Assembly (NCBI GenBank): GCA_038232455.1
Contig: JBBSHU010000049.1
Coordinates: 1 to 22,103 of the forward strand
DNA length: 22,103 nucleotides
Origin: DATAQC01 sp038232455
Lineage (GTDB): Bacteria > Actinomycetota > Acidimicrobiia > Acidimicrobiales > AC-14
Direction of reading: 5' to 3'
This document shows positions 1 through 5,738 of the stretch, piece after piece; position 1 is the first letter of the stretch, and each line of letters starts with the position of its first letter. The notes below the pieces were generated by a model that saw nothing but the letters and a program-made list of their open reading frames with translations, was not told the DNA's origin and did no database searches. Made by a program: the position numbers and the translations under genes.

Positions 1-86
1 CCGGCCGCCAGCGGCGCCACCGTCGCGGCGGAAGCCCGCGTAAGCAGTGTATTTCCTCCTCGGAGCCCTGCCGAGGCCCGCGGTCA

Positions 87-107
87 GTAGTCGAGCGAGT
101 CGACTAC
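87..107. promoter_or_regulatory. Perfect inverted repeat upstream of the DUF2510 gene
   Basis: Arms GTAGTCGA and TCGACTAC (8 bp each) are separated by GCGAG. The repeat lies about 40 bp before the ATG at 149, where a dimeric repressor could bind. There is no T-run, so it is not a good terminator. The regulatory role is inference from position only. Confidence 0.25.
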
Positions 108-148
108 CGCCTGAGCGATTCCCGTCCAAGCGGCGTAGCCTTCCGGGA

Positions 149-577
149 ATGAGCGACACGCCGCAGGGCCTGGGCTGGTGGCAGGCCAGCGACGGGAAGT
201 GGTACCCGCCACAAGCTTCGTCACACCAGGAATCGCCCCCGCCCGGTCAGACGCGCGGGTCGTGGTGGTCGCGGCTCGGGAAGCCCGGCCGTATCGCAAT
301 CGTGGCGGCCCCCGTCGCTTTAGTCTTGGTCCTCGGCGCTAACGCTCTCATGGGCGGCGGAGACACCAGCAGCTACGACCACGCTGCCTACCAAGCGGCC
401 CAGGAGCAGTGCAAGGTGATCGGCCTCGCCCAGCTCTACGCCCTTCGACCGAACGCGACCGCATCGAACGACGACGACGTGACCTTCTACGCCGGACTCG
501 TCAACCGGTGCATAGCGGATCGCCTGGGAGTGGACCTGAAGTACCTCCCCAACGACAAACCCGTGTTCGGCCGCTAG
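149..577 (+). CDS. Small DUF2510-type single-pass membrane protein
   Basis: The product is 142 aa. Residues about 7-22 read GLGWWQASDGKWYPPQ, the Trp-rich DUF2510 motif found at the N-terminus of many actinobacterial membrane proteins, function unknown. A Pro/Ser linker and a basic patch (RLGKPGR) precede one hydrophobic segment (IAIVAAPVALVLVLGANALM). A polar tail of about 75 residues with two cysteines is probably outside the cell. The ATG at 149 is preferred because the motif normally sits at the very N-terminus; the upstream extension to 47 is Arg/Pro-rich and unlike a protein. There is little Shine-Dalgarno sequence, and a TAGCCT hexamer at 136-141 would place transcription start near the ATG, so a leaderless mRNA is possible. 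The motif supports gene reality; the role is unknown. Confidence 0.75.
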   Translation: MSDTPQGLGWWQASDGKWYPPQASSHQESPPPGQTRGSWWSRLGKPGRIAIVAAPVALVLVLGANALMGGGDTSSYDHAAYQAAQEQCKVIGLAQLYALRPNATASNDDDVTFYAGLVNRCIADRLGVDLKYLPNDKPVFGR

Positions 578-1116
578 TAGTAGCTCCCCTCAGTTGCCGG
601 TGCGCGCGAGGAACGCCCCTCACGCTCGCCGACCTGATCCCCCCGCCGCCGGCGTGGAGGCCGAGGGTGTGGACAGGGACAATCCCCGCGCACGGCGCTT
701 GTGGTGGTCATGCCTAGCTGCGGTCATTGCACAGCGTGCACGTCCGACAGCCCCGAGGACTGGTCGCAGTACGACTGAGGGGGGATACCCGAAGGCGGCC
801 AAACCTCCGGACGAGCCGAGGTTCGTGGCCAAGCGGGTACGCCAGCCATCAACGGTCTCGACACCACGCTGCTCTGCGCCAACCCAACAGCGCCGCCGAC
901 GACCGTGGTCTTGTCGGTGCCCGTGTTGTCGACGAGCATCGACCAGGCCGTGGTCGTAGGCGTTCTGCTCGACCGGGTAGTCGTGGTTCTGGCCGCCTGC
1001 GGCAGCGCCGACGGTGTGAGGCCTTGGGCCATGCCTTCGCCGGCGACGGGGTCGAATCGATGGTGGGTGGGCCATAGCCGACCCATAGGTCGAGCCGTTG
1101 ATCCCGCGCGACGATC
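578..1116. other. Stretch with no recognisable gene
   Basis: Many overlapping open frames exist on both strands, as expected from high GC. None shows a recognisable motif, a convincing ribosome binding site or a protein-like composition (they are Arg/Pro/Thr-rich). It may be decayed sequence, since a broken PIN gene lies just downstream. I see no tRNA or clear terminator. Confidence 0.4.
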
Positions 1117-1509
1117 ATGAACATGTTCGAGTCGCTCGACTTCGTGTACGTCCCCACCGCTGACGTCGACGCTGTCGCCGCCGAGTACGTGGAGACGATG
1201 GGCGCCACGATGGAGTGGAAGGTACGCGCCATGGGTGCGGTCGTGGCCTGCCTGCGCGTGGCCGAGTTGGGACCGGCCATCCTGCTGTCCGGCCACCTCG
1301 AGGGTGACATCCGATCCTCGTACCGGGTCGCCGACTACACCGCAACCGTCGCCGTCCTGCGGGCCCAAGGTTTGACGACGATCACCGAACTGGAGATCCC
1401 CCACGGCCCGTGCGCCAGCTTCGTCGCGCCCGGTGGCCAGCGTTTCGCCGTCTACGAGCTGGTCCGACCCGGGTCCACCGCTCAGTTCACCGGACGTTTC
1501 GACGAGTAG
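1117..1509 (+). CDS. VOC-superfamily (glyoxalase/bleomycin-resistance-like) protein
   Basis: The product is 130 aa, the usual length for a single-domain vicinal oxygen chelate protein. It starts with the beta strand and loop typical of the fold (FESLDFVYVPTADVDAVAAEY). It ends with a strand like those that carry the last metal ligand (FVAPGGQRFAVYELVRPG). Between them SYRVADYTATVAVLRAQGL fits the second beta-alpha unit. The usual metal-binding His/Glu pattern is incomplete, so a binding rather than catalytic role is possible. The ATG at 1117 is followed in frame by another at 1123. The gene stands alone; its stop is followed within a few bases by a decayed PIN toxin gene. Family assignment is by fold pattern; the substrate is unknown. 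Confidence 0.75.
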   Translation: MNMFESLDFVYVPTADVDAVAAEYVETMGATMEWKVRAMGAVVACLRVAELGPAILLSGHLEGDIRSSYRVADYTATVAVLRAQGLTTITELEIPHGPCASFVAPGGQRFAVYELVRPGSTAQFTGRFDE

Positions 1510-1514
1510 GAGCC

Positions 1515-1800
1515 AGGGCCTACTTCGACACCTCCGCCGCCGTTCCCCTCCTCGTGGCCGAGCCGGATCTGCGGTCGCCGGACGGATTTGGGACGACGCC
1601 GATCGGGTCACGAGCGTTCGCCTCGTGTATCCCGAGGGCCGCTCCGCTCTGGCCCAGGCGCGCCGCCTCGAACCATTGACTGTTCCGCGGCTTCGGCAGA
1701 CGGTGATCGAGTTGCAGCGCTCTACGAGCAGCTCGACATCGTCGAGCTCGACGCAGAGCTCGCTGGTCGAGCCGGAGTGGCGCAGGCCCCACGCTCCGAG
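1515..1800 (+). pseudogene. Decayed PIN-domain (VapC-like) toxin gene
   Basis: Three consecutive frames together spell a PIN toxin. The first (about 1518-1583) gives AYFDTSAAVPLLVAEPD, the canonical PIN N-terminus with the first catalytic Asp. The second (about 1586-1680) gives RIWDDADRVTSVRLVYPEGR followed by SALAQARR, the central helices with the acidic residue. The third (about 1718-1790) gives ALYEQLDIVELDAELAGRAG. At least two frameshifts separate them. The C-terminal part with the last catalytic Asp residues is missing. No start codon is present: the codon before AYFDTS is AGG at 1515, where ATG would be expected. No antitoxin gene remains beside it. The reading is from sequence pattern; that it was once VapC-like is a strong family inference. 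Confidence 0.75.
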
Positions 1801-1889
1801 GTCGGGAAGGGTCGGGCGACCACGGTTGTTGAACCGCATGCGCGGTGCCGGCCCCCTCTCTCGGGACGGGCGCCGAGAAGGAGCGTGTC

Positions 1890-2858
1890 ATGCCTGCTGT
1901 CGCTGTCGACGATCTCACCACCCTGGAGCGCATCGCCCACCCTGACCCGGCCGCCAGCGCGGACAGGCCGGTGGTGTCGGTGACAACGGGGCCGACGGGG
2001 TTCGAGGGCGAGGGCTTTCCGGTGCACCGGGCCTTTGCCGGCGTCGACGCCGCCCTCCTCGACCCCTTCGTCCACATGGACCAGATGGGAGAGGTCAACT
2101 ATGCCCCCGGTGAGCCCAAGGGCACGGCCTGGCATCCCCACCGTGGCTTCGAGACGGTCACCTACATGATCGACGGCACCTTCCAGCACCAGGACTCGAT
2201 CGGTGGGGGAGGCGTCATCACCAACGGCGACACCCAGTGGATGACGGCCGGCTCCGGGATCCTCCACATCGAGGCTCCGCCCGAGGCCCTGGTGGCCAGC
2301 GGCGGCCTGTTCCACGGCCTGCAGCTCTGGGTCAACCTTCCCGCCGCCGACAAGTGGGTCGCGCCCCGCTACCAGGACATCAGGCGGGATCAGGTGGCGC
2401 TTCTGTCGTCCGACGATGCCGGTGCCCTGGTGCGGGTCATCGCCGGCGACCTGGCGGGCGCCCGCGGCCCCGGTGCCACCCACACGCCCATGGCCATGAC
2501 CCACGTCACCGTCAGCCCGGGGGCACGACTGACCCTACCCTGGCCCCGCCCGTTCAACGCCCTCGTCTACGCCCTGGCCGGCCGGGGTACGGTCGGCGCC
2601 GAGGGCCGCCCGTTAACGGGTGGCCAGCTGGCCGTGCTCGGCGCCGGTGACGTGGTCACCGTGGCCGCCGATGCCCAGCAGGACAGCCGCAGCGCCGCCC
2701 TGGAGGTGGTGGTGCTAGGTGGCCGCCCCATCGGCGAGCCCGTCGCCTGGTACGGACCGTTTGTGATGAACACCAGGGCCGAGCTGGCCCAGGCCATGGA
2801 GGACTACCAGGCCGGCCGCCTGGGCCAGGTTCCCGCCGATCACATCGGGAGGAACTGA
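1890..2858 (+). CDS. Pirin family protein (bicupin)
   Basis: The product is 322 aa, near the usual pirin length of about 290-320. The N-terminal cupin carries the pirin signature: DPFVHMDQMG, then HPHRGFETVTYMIDG, then HQDSIGGGGVI, then GSGILHIE. These supply the three His and one Glu that bind the metal, normally iron. The second cupin (roughly residues 195-290) includes LTLPWPRPFNALVYALAGRG and ends in the family motif RPIGEPVAWYGPFVMNT. Pirins act as quercetinases or redox-sensing transcription cofactors; which applies here cannot be told. The ATG at 1890 is chosen over 1845 because GAAGGAG at 1877-1883 lies 6 nt before it. The gene is monocistronic and convergent with the beta-helix gene, with a hairpin between them. 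Confidence 0.95.
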   Translation: MPAVAVDDLTTLERIAHPDPAASADRPVVSVTTGPTGFEGEGFPVHRAFAGVDAALLDPFVHMDQMGEVNYAPGEPKGTAWHPHRGFETVTYMIDGTFQHQDSIGGGGVITNGDTQWMTAGSGILHIEAPPEALVASGGLFHGLQLWVNLPAADKWVAPRYQDIRRDQVALLSSDDAGALVRVIAGDLAGARGPGATHTPMAMTHVTVSPGARLTLPWPRPFNALVYALAGRGTVGAEGRPLTGGQLAVLGAGDVVTVAADAQQDSRSAALEVVVLGGRPIGEPVAWYGPFVMNTRAELAQAMEDYQAGRLGQVPADHIGRN

Positions 2859-2880
2859 GGCGTCACCGGCACCAGCCGCG

Positions 2881-2920
2881 TCGAGAGCCCGGCCCCGCTG
2901 GTGCGGGACCGGGCTCTCGA
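2881..2920. terminator. Bidirectional hairpin between pirin and beta-helix A genes
   Basis: Arms of 18 nt (TCGAGAGCCCGG plus CCCCGC on the left) pair with one mismatch around a TGGT loop. It lies 22 nt after the pirin stop and 23 nt before the end of the minus-strand beta-helix gene, so it could end transcription from both sides. There is no U-run, but long GC stems without one are common in high-GC actinobacteria. Confidence 0.75.
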
Positions 2921-2943
2921 ACAGTGACAGCAGGTTCAGTGGG

Positions 2944-4398
2944 TTACGGGATCGCGGGTCCGATCACCGTGCCCGTGCCGCCGTTGGCTGCGACACACGC
3001 CTGGTTCACGGTGCCGAAGAGGTTCGCCATCCAGCTGTTGTTGTCGCAGTTCTTGTTACCGTCGAAGCCATCGTGCCCAAGTGCAGGCGGCAGGAGATTG
3101 TTGCCGTTGCCGCGGCCGTTGTTGGAGACGAGCGTGTTGTTGTTCGCTCCGTTGCGGTCCTCCAGCGGCACGAGGCAGGCGCGGGTGTCGGGGTTCCGGG
3201 GCGCCCCCAGAGGGCACACCTTGAACGGCCCGTTCAGGTGGATCCCGTCACGGCCGTTGTTGTCGACCCGGTTGTACTTGACCGTGTTGGCCGACGGGTG
3301 CGAGTTGTCACCGGTCGCCGGCACGAGGATGCCGTCGCGGGCGTTGCCGGTGGAACTGTTACCGATGATGCTGTTGCCGTACGAGGAGCACGTGACCGTT
3401 CCCAGCGGACCCTGGGAGAGGATAGCGATGCCGTCCTGGAACTCGCGTTCGACCACGTCGGCGAAGCCGTTCCTTACGGCGCTGTTGCCTTTGACCAGGT
3501 TGCCGGTATTGGGAGTTCCCCTCGGCGGCGAACCCGGGGGCGGGTTGCCATTGAGGCACACGTAGCCGTGGATGGAGATCCCCTCCAACTGGTTGCCGAC
3601 CGCCTGGTTGCCGACGACAACGTTGCGGTCGGCCCCCGGGCCCTCGATGCGGATGCCGATGTCCTGGTTGATGCGACCCTGGCCTGTGGGGCCGGCCTGG
3701 AACGGACCACACGGGCCGTTAAAGGGCGATGCCGGTGGCGGGTTCGTGATGCCGGGGGGCAGCCTGTTGGACACGGTTTGGTTGATCGCCTGGTTGCCCC
3801 TCACCTCGTTCGAGTTCGAGTCGTCCACGAGGGCGATGCCCGAGAAGGGCCCGTTGTGGGCCACCGTGTTCCCGATCAGGTGGTTGCCGTTCGAGTTTTC
3901 GGTGATGATCCCGTCACCGAAGTCGCAGGGCGTGTCCTCCGGGCGCTGGGTGTTGACTCCACCGGTGAGCAGGACGTGGGCGATATTGTCGTGGGCATTA
4001 ATGGCCTTGACCGTGTTGTTTCCGCCTCTGCCGACGACCACCCCGGCGTCGAAGTTCAACACCGTGCCGTTCCTCACCGTGCTGCCGGTGACGTTGATGA
4101 AGTGGACGCCGACCTGCTGGTCAACGGTCTTGTTGGTGGCGTTGCTGCCCTTGACCGTGTGGCCGCCGAGGTCAACGACGATGCCGCCGCCCACGATCTG
4201 GAGCCCGTCGCCGGGACAAGGCCCGATGTCGTTGGCTGCCACGAGGCTGTGGTCGACGGCCTGGCCGCAGTGGATGGTCTCGGCCGCTGCTGCCGGGCCG
4301 GCCAGGGCGGCCATGCCCCCGACGGCCAGGGCCGATGCCGAGAGCACGCCGAGGGCTCGGCCCCGCATGCTCAATCTCGTTGAACCCTTATGCTTCAT
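2944..4398 (-). CDS. Secreted right-handed parallel beta-helix protein A (NosD/PbH1-like)
   Basis: The product is 484 aa from the ATG at 4398. A Sec signal peptide spans residues 1-39 (basic start, hydrophobic core, GPAAAAE cleavage region). The rest is a run of imperfect coils rich in N-x-V/I and G-I motifs, such as NTVKAINAHDNIAHVLL, NHLIGNTVAHNG and GIRIEGPGADRNVVVGNQAV. This is typical of PbH1/NosD beta-helix proteins, which bind or cut polysaccharides. Paired cysteines occur throughout. The C-terminus carries CDNNSWMANLFGTVNQACVA, shared with the paralogue at 13202-14884. An upstream start at 4524 would bury the signal peptide behind 42 extra residues, so it is rejected. No catalytic triad of a known lyase is evident, so the activity is unknown. 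The gene is monocistronic with its own promoter and a leader of about 184 nt. Confidence 0.9.
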   Translation of the reverse strand: MKHKGSTRLSMRGRALGVLSASALAVGGMAALAGPAAAAETIHCGQAVDHSLVAANDIGPCPGDGLQIVGGGIVVDLGGHTVKGSNATNKTVDQQVGVHFINVTGSTVRNGTVLNFDAGVVVGRGGNNTVKAINAHDNIAHVLLTGGVNTQRPEDTPCDFGDGIITENSNGNHLIGNTVAHNGPFSGIALVDDSNSNEVRGNQAINQTVSNRLPPGITNPPPASPFNGPCGPFQAGPTGQGRINQDIGIRIEGPGADRNVVVGNQAVGNQLEGISIHGYVCLNGNPPPGSPPRGTPNTGNLVKGNSAVRNGFADVVEREFQDGIAILSQGPLGTVTCSSYGNSIIGNSSTGNARDGILVPATGDNSHPSANTVKYNRVDNNGRDGIHLNGPFKVCPLGAPRNPDTRACLVPLEDRNGANNNTLVSNNGRGNGNNLLPPALGHDGFDGNKNCDNNSWMANLFGTVNQACVAANGGTGTVIGPAIP

Positions 4399-4582
4399 CA
4401 AGTCCTGTGTTCCTCTCACGTGGGCCCCCCAGCCCGATTTCCGTGACGGGAGAGGGGGCAACTCTGTCGGTACTGATCCGTTGCTGGTGCCAGCGTATGC
4501 ACTTCTGGTAGGTGTGCCCAGCATATATGTGCTCCACGCCTATAGCTTAAGAGCGGAACTTGCTGGTCCCCCGATGCCCAGA
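4399..4582 (-). promoter_or_regulatory. Long 5' leader of beta-helix A
   Basis: If transcription starts about 7 nt after the -10 box, the mRNA has a leader of roughly 184 nt before the ATG at 4398. That is long for a simple gene. It contains short self-complementary segments (CATATATG near 4520; CTTAAG near 4550) and a pyrimidine/purine-rich section near 4430-4460. I could not match it to a known riboswitch consensus. A regulatory role is possible but unproven. Confidence 0.35.
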
Positions 4583-4588
4583 CAAGTA

Positions 4589-4618
4589 AATCTAGCACAG
4601 GGTATTTTTGTTGTTCAA
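4589..4618 (-). promoter_or_regulatory. Predicted sigma70-type promoter for beta-helix A
   Basis: On the minus strand TTGAAC (4618-4613) and TAGATT (4594-4589) are separated by 18 nt. Both boxes are close to the housekeeping consensus, in an AT-rich stretch that stands out from the GC-rich surroundings. The promoter sits just beyond the terminator of the upstream operon, so gene A would be transcribed independently. Confidence 0.55.
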
Positions 4619-4621
4619 TAC

Positions 4622-4648
4622 AAAAAGCACTGAACAATGTGTTCGTGC
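4622..4648 (-). terminator. Intrinsic terminator of the EF-G/DinB operon
   Basis: On the minus strand GCACGAACA pairs with TGTTC(A)GTGC across a CAT loop, 9 bp with one bulged base, followed at once by TTTTT (4626-4622). It starts 5 nt after the stop codon of the last DinB gene. Stem, position and U-run make this the clearest rho-independent terminator in the window. Confidence 0.85.
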
Positions 4649-4652
4649 CGCC

Positions 4653-5180
4653 TCATCGGCCCCAGACCTGTGCCAGCACCCGTTCGGTGTCCCGCAGGTG
4701 GTGGGAACCTTCGTGAACAGCGTTGCGGGCCGAGGTGAGGATATCGTCCTCACCCCAGTCGAAGCGACCCGTGCGGGTCCAGTCGTCGGCCTCGACGGTT
4801 TCGAGGGTGGCGGCCATGTCGGCGCATGCCGTCTCCATGTCCGACAGCACCCGGCTCACCGTCCGGTCGTTGAAACCGTCGTCGTCGACCCGTGCCTGAG
4901 GGTCGAAGAACGGAAGCGAGGGCCGGTCCTCGACCTGGATGCGGCGGATCGCAGGAGCGAAGCGGTCGATCATGTCGGCGGCATGGGCGGTGTACTCGAG
5001 GGCCGACCAGGTTCCCGGCTCGGGCCGCCGGCGGACGAGAACGTCGAACGCCTGGTCGCGGCTGACGGTGGCGAGCGCCGCCCGGTAGCGGCGGGGGAAC
5101 GACCGGATGGCGTTGATGGCGTCGAGCGGCTTCACCGAGTGGTGGTCTAGGCCGCACTCGGGGCACACCCCACCGCCCAT
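4653..5180 (-). CDS. DinB-fold protein with N-terminal CPECG motif (second copy)
   Basis: The product is 175 aa. The N-terminus has a CPECG knuckle (residues 6-10) that could take part in metal binding. The body is the four-helix DinB/mycothiol-dependent maleylpyruvate isomerase type: EPGTWSALEYTAHAADMIDRF supplies the first metal-binding His and NAVHEGSHHLRDTERVL supplies the HxxxH pair. Such proteins often bind a divalent metal and use low-molecular-weight thiols; the substrate here is unknown. The ATG at 5180 overlaps the TGA of the upstream gene (TGATG), pointing to translational coupling. It is paralogous to that gene, with the same order CPECG, RRYRAxL, WSALEYxAH, HEGSHHL. It is the last gene of the operon and is followed by a terminator. 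Confidence 0.85.
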   Translation of the reverse strand: MGGGVCPECGLDHHSVKPLDAINAIRSFPRRYRAALATVSRDQAFDVLVRRRPEPGTWSALEYTAHAADMIDRFAPAIRRIQVEDRPSLPFFDPQARVDDDGFNDRTVSRVLSDMETACADMAATLETVEADDWTRTGRFDWGEDDILTSARNAVHEGSHHLRDTERVLAQVWGR

Positions 5181-5731
5181 CAGGCGGGCGTTCCCGAACG
5201 CGATGCCGGAGGGGGCGAGGCCGCCCGGGCGGCCCGTAGGCCCCGGCCGATGTCGAGGAGGTGGTGGCTGCCCTCGTGGACCGCCCGGCGGGCGAGAAAT
5301 TCCACACTGCGCTCTTCGCCCCTGCGGGTGCCGATGCGTCGCCATCCGTCGTCGGGAACGGACTCGAAGGTGGTGGCCAGGCCCTCGGCCCGGTCGGCAA
5401 GCTCGGTGACCACCACGGCGGGGACCTGGGTGTTGTAAGCGCGGGCCACCACCGCCTCGTCGGGCGAAAGGCCCTCGAGGGTGGGCTGCTCCTCGGCCAG
5501 CACCAGGCGGACCCAACCGGCATAGCTGTCGAACACGTCGCGCACGTGGGCGGCGTACTCGAGCGCCGACCACGTCTCGGGGGCGGGGCGGGCCCGGAGC
5601 ACCGATTCGTCTTCGCCGGGGAGGAGCCGGGTGAGGGGTGCACGGTAGCGCCGCCCGAACCCGCGGAGAGCGGTGACGGCCTCGTCAACGGGCATGGCTT
5701 CGAATTCGAGGCCGCATTCCGGACAACTCAT
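5180..5731 (-). CDS. DinB-fold protein with N-terminal CPECG motif (first copy)
   Basis: The product is 183 aa. MSCPECGLEFEAMP opens the protein; the TGA of EF-G lies 7 nt upstream of this ATG. DinB-type motifs follow: PETWSALEYAAHVRDVFDSY (first His) and RRAVHEGSHHLLDIGRGL (HxxxH). The last 18 residues are Ala/Pro/Ser-rich and probably disordered. The longer frame up to 5824 would run inside the EF-G gene and has a low-complexity start, so ATG 5731 is used. Family members are small metal-dependent enzymes or thiol transferases; the exact reaction is unknown. Tandem duplication with the next gene is evident from the shared motif order, though the two sequences have diverged widely. Confidence 0.85.
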   Translation of the reverse strand: MSCPECGLEFEAMPVDEAVTALRGFGRRYRAPLTRLLPGEDESVLRARPAPETWSALEYAAHVRDVFDSYAGWVRLVLAEEQPTLEGLSPDEAVVARAYNTQVPAVVVTELADRAEGLATTFESVPDDGWRRIGTRRGEERSVEFLARRAVHEGSHHLLDIGRGLRAARAASPPPASRSGTPA

Positions 5732-5738
5732 GACAGGG

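Noticed and set aside
2..43. Possible C-terminus (ending RRKPA) of a gene that starts before the window
   Set aside because: Only 13 codons are visible and another frame is open to position 90; there is no basis to choose.
724..1839. 371-aa minus-strand frame across the VOC gene
   Set aside because: Runs antisense to the VOC gene and the PIN remnant, is Arg/Thr-rich and has no ribosome site or motif.
3073..4383. 436-aa plus-strand frame opposite beta-helix A
   Set aside because: Val/Asp/Gly-rich mirror of the minus-strand gene with no motif; the minus frame has a signal peptide and clear beta-helix repeats. The 13313-14905 plus frame opposite beta-helix B is rejected for the same reason.
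4399..4582. Known riboswitch (c-di-GMP, ydaO-type c-di-AMP) in the beta-helix A leader
   Set aside because: c-di-AMP riboswitches often control cell-wall genes in actinobacteria, so I looked for their conserved blocks here and in 14885-15151, but did not find them.
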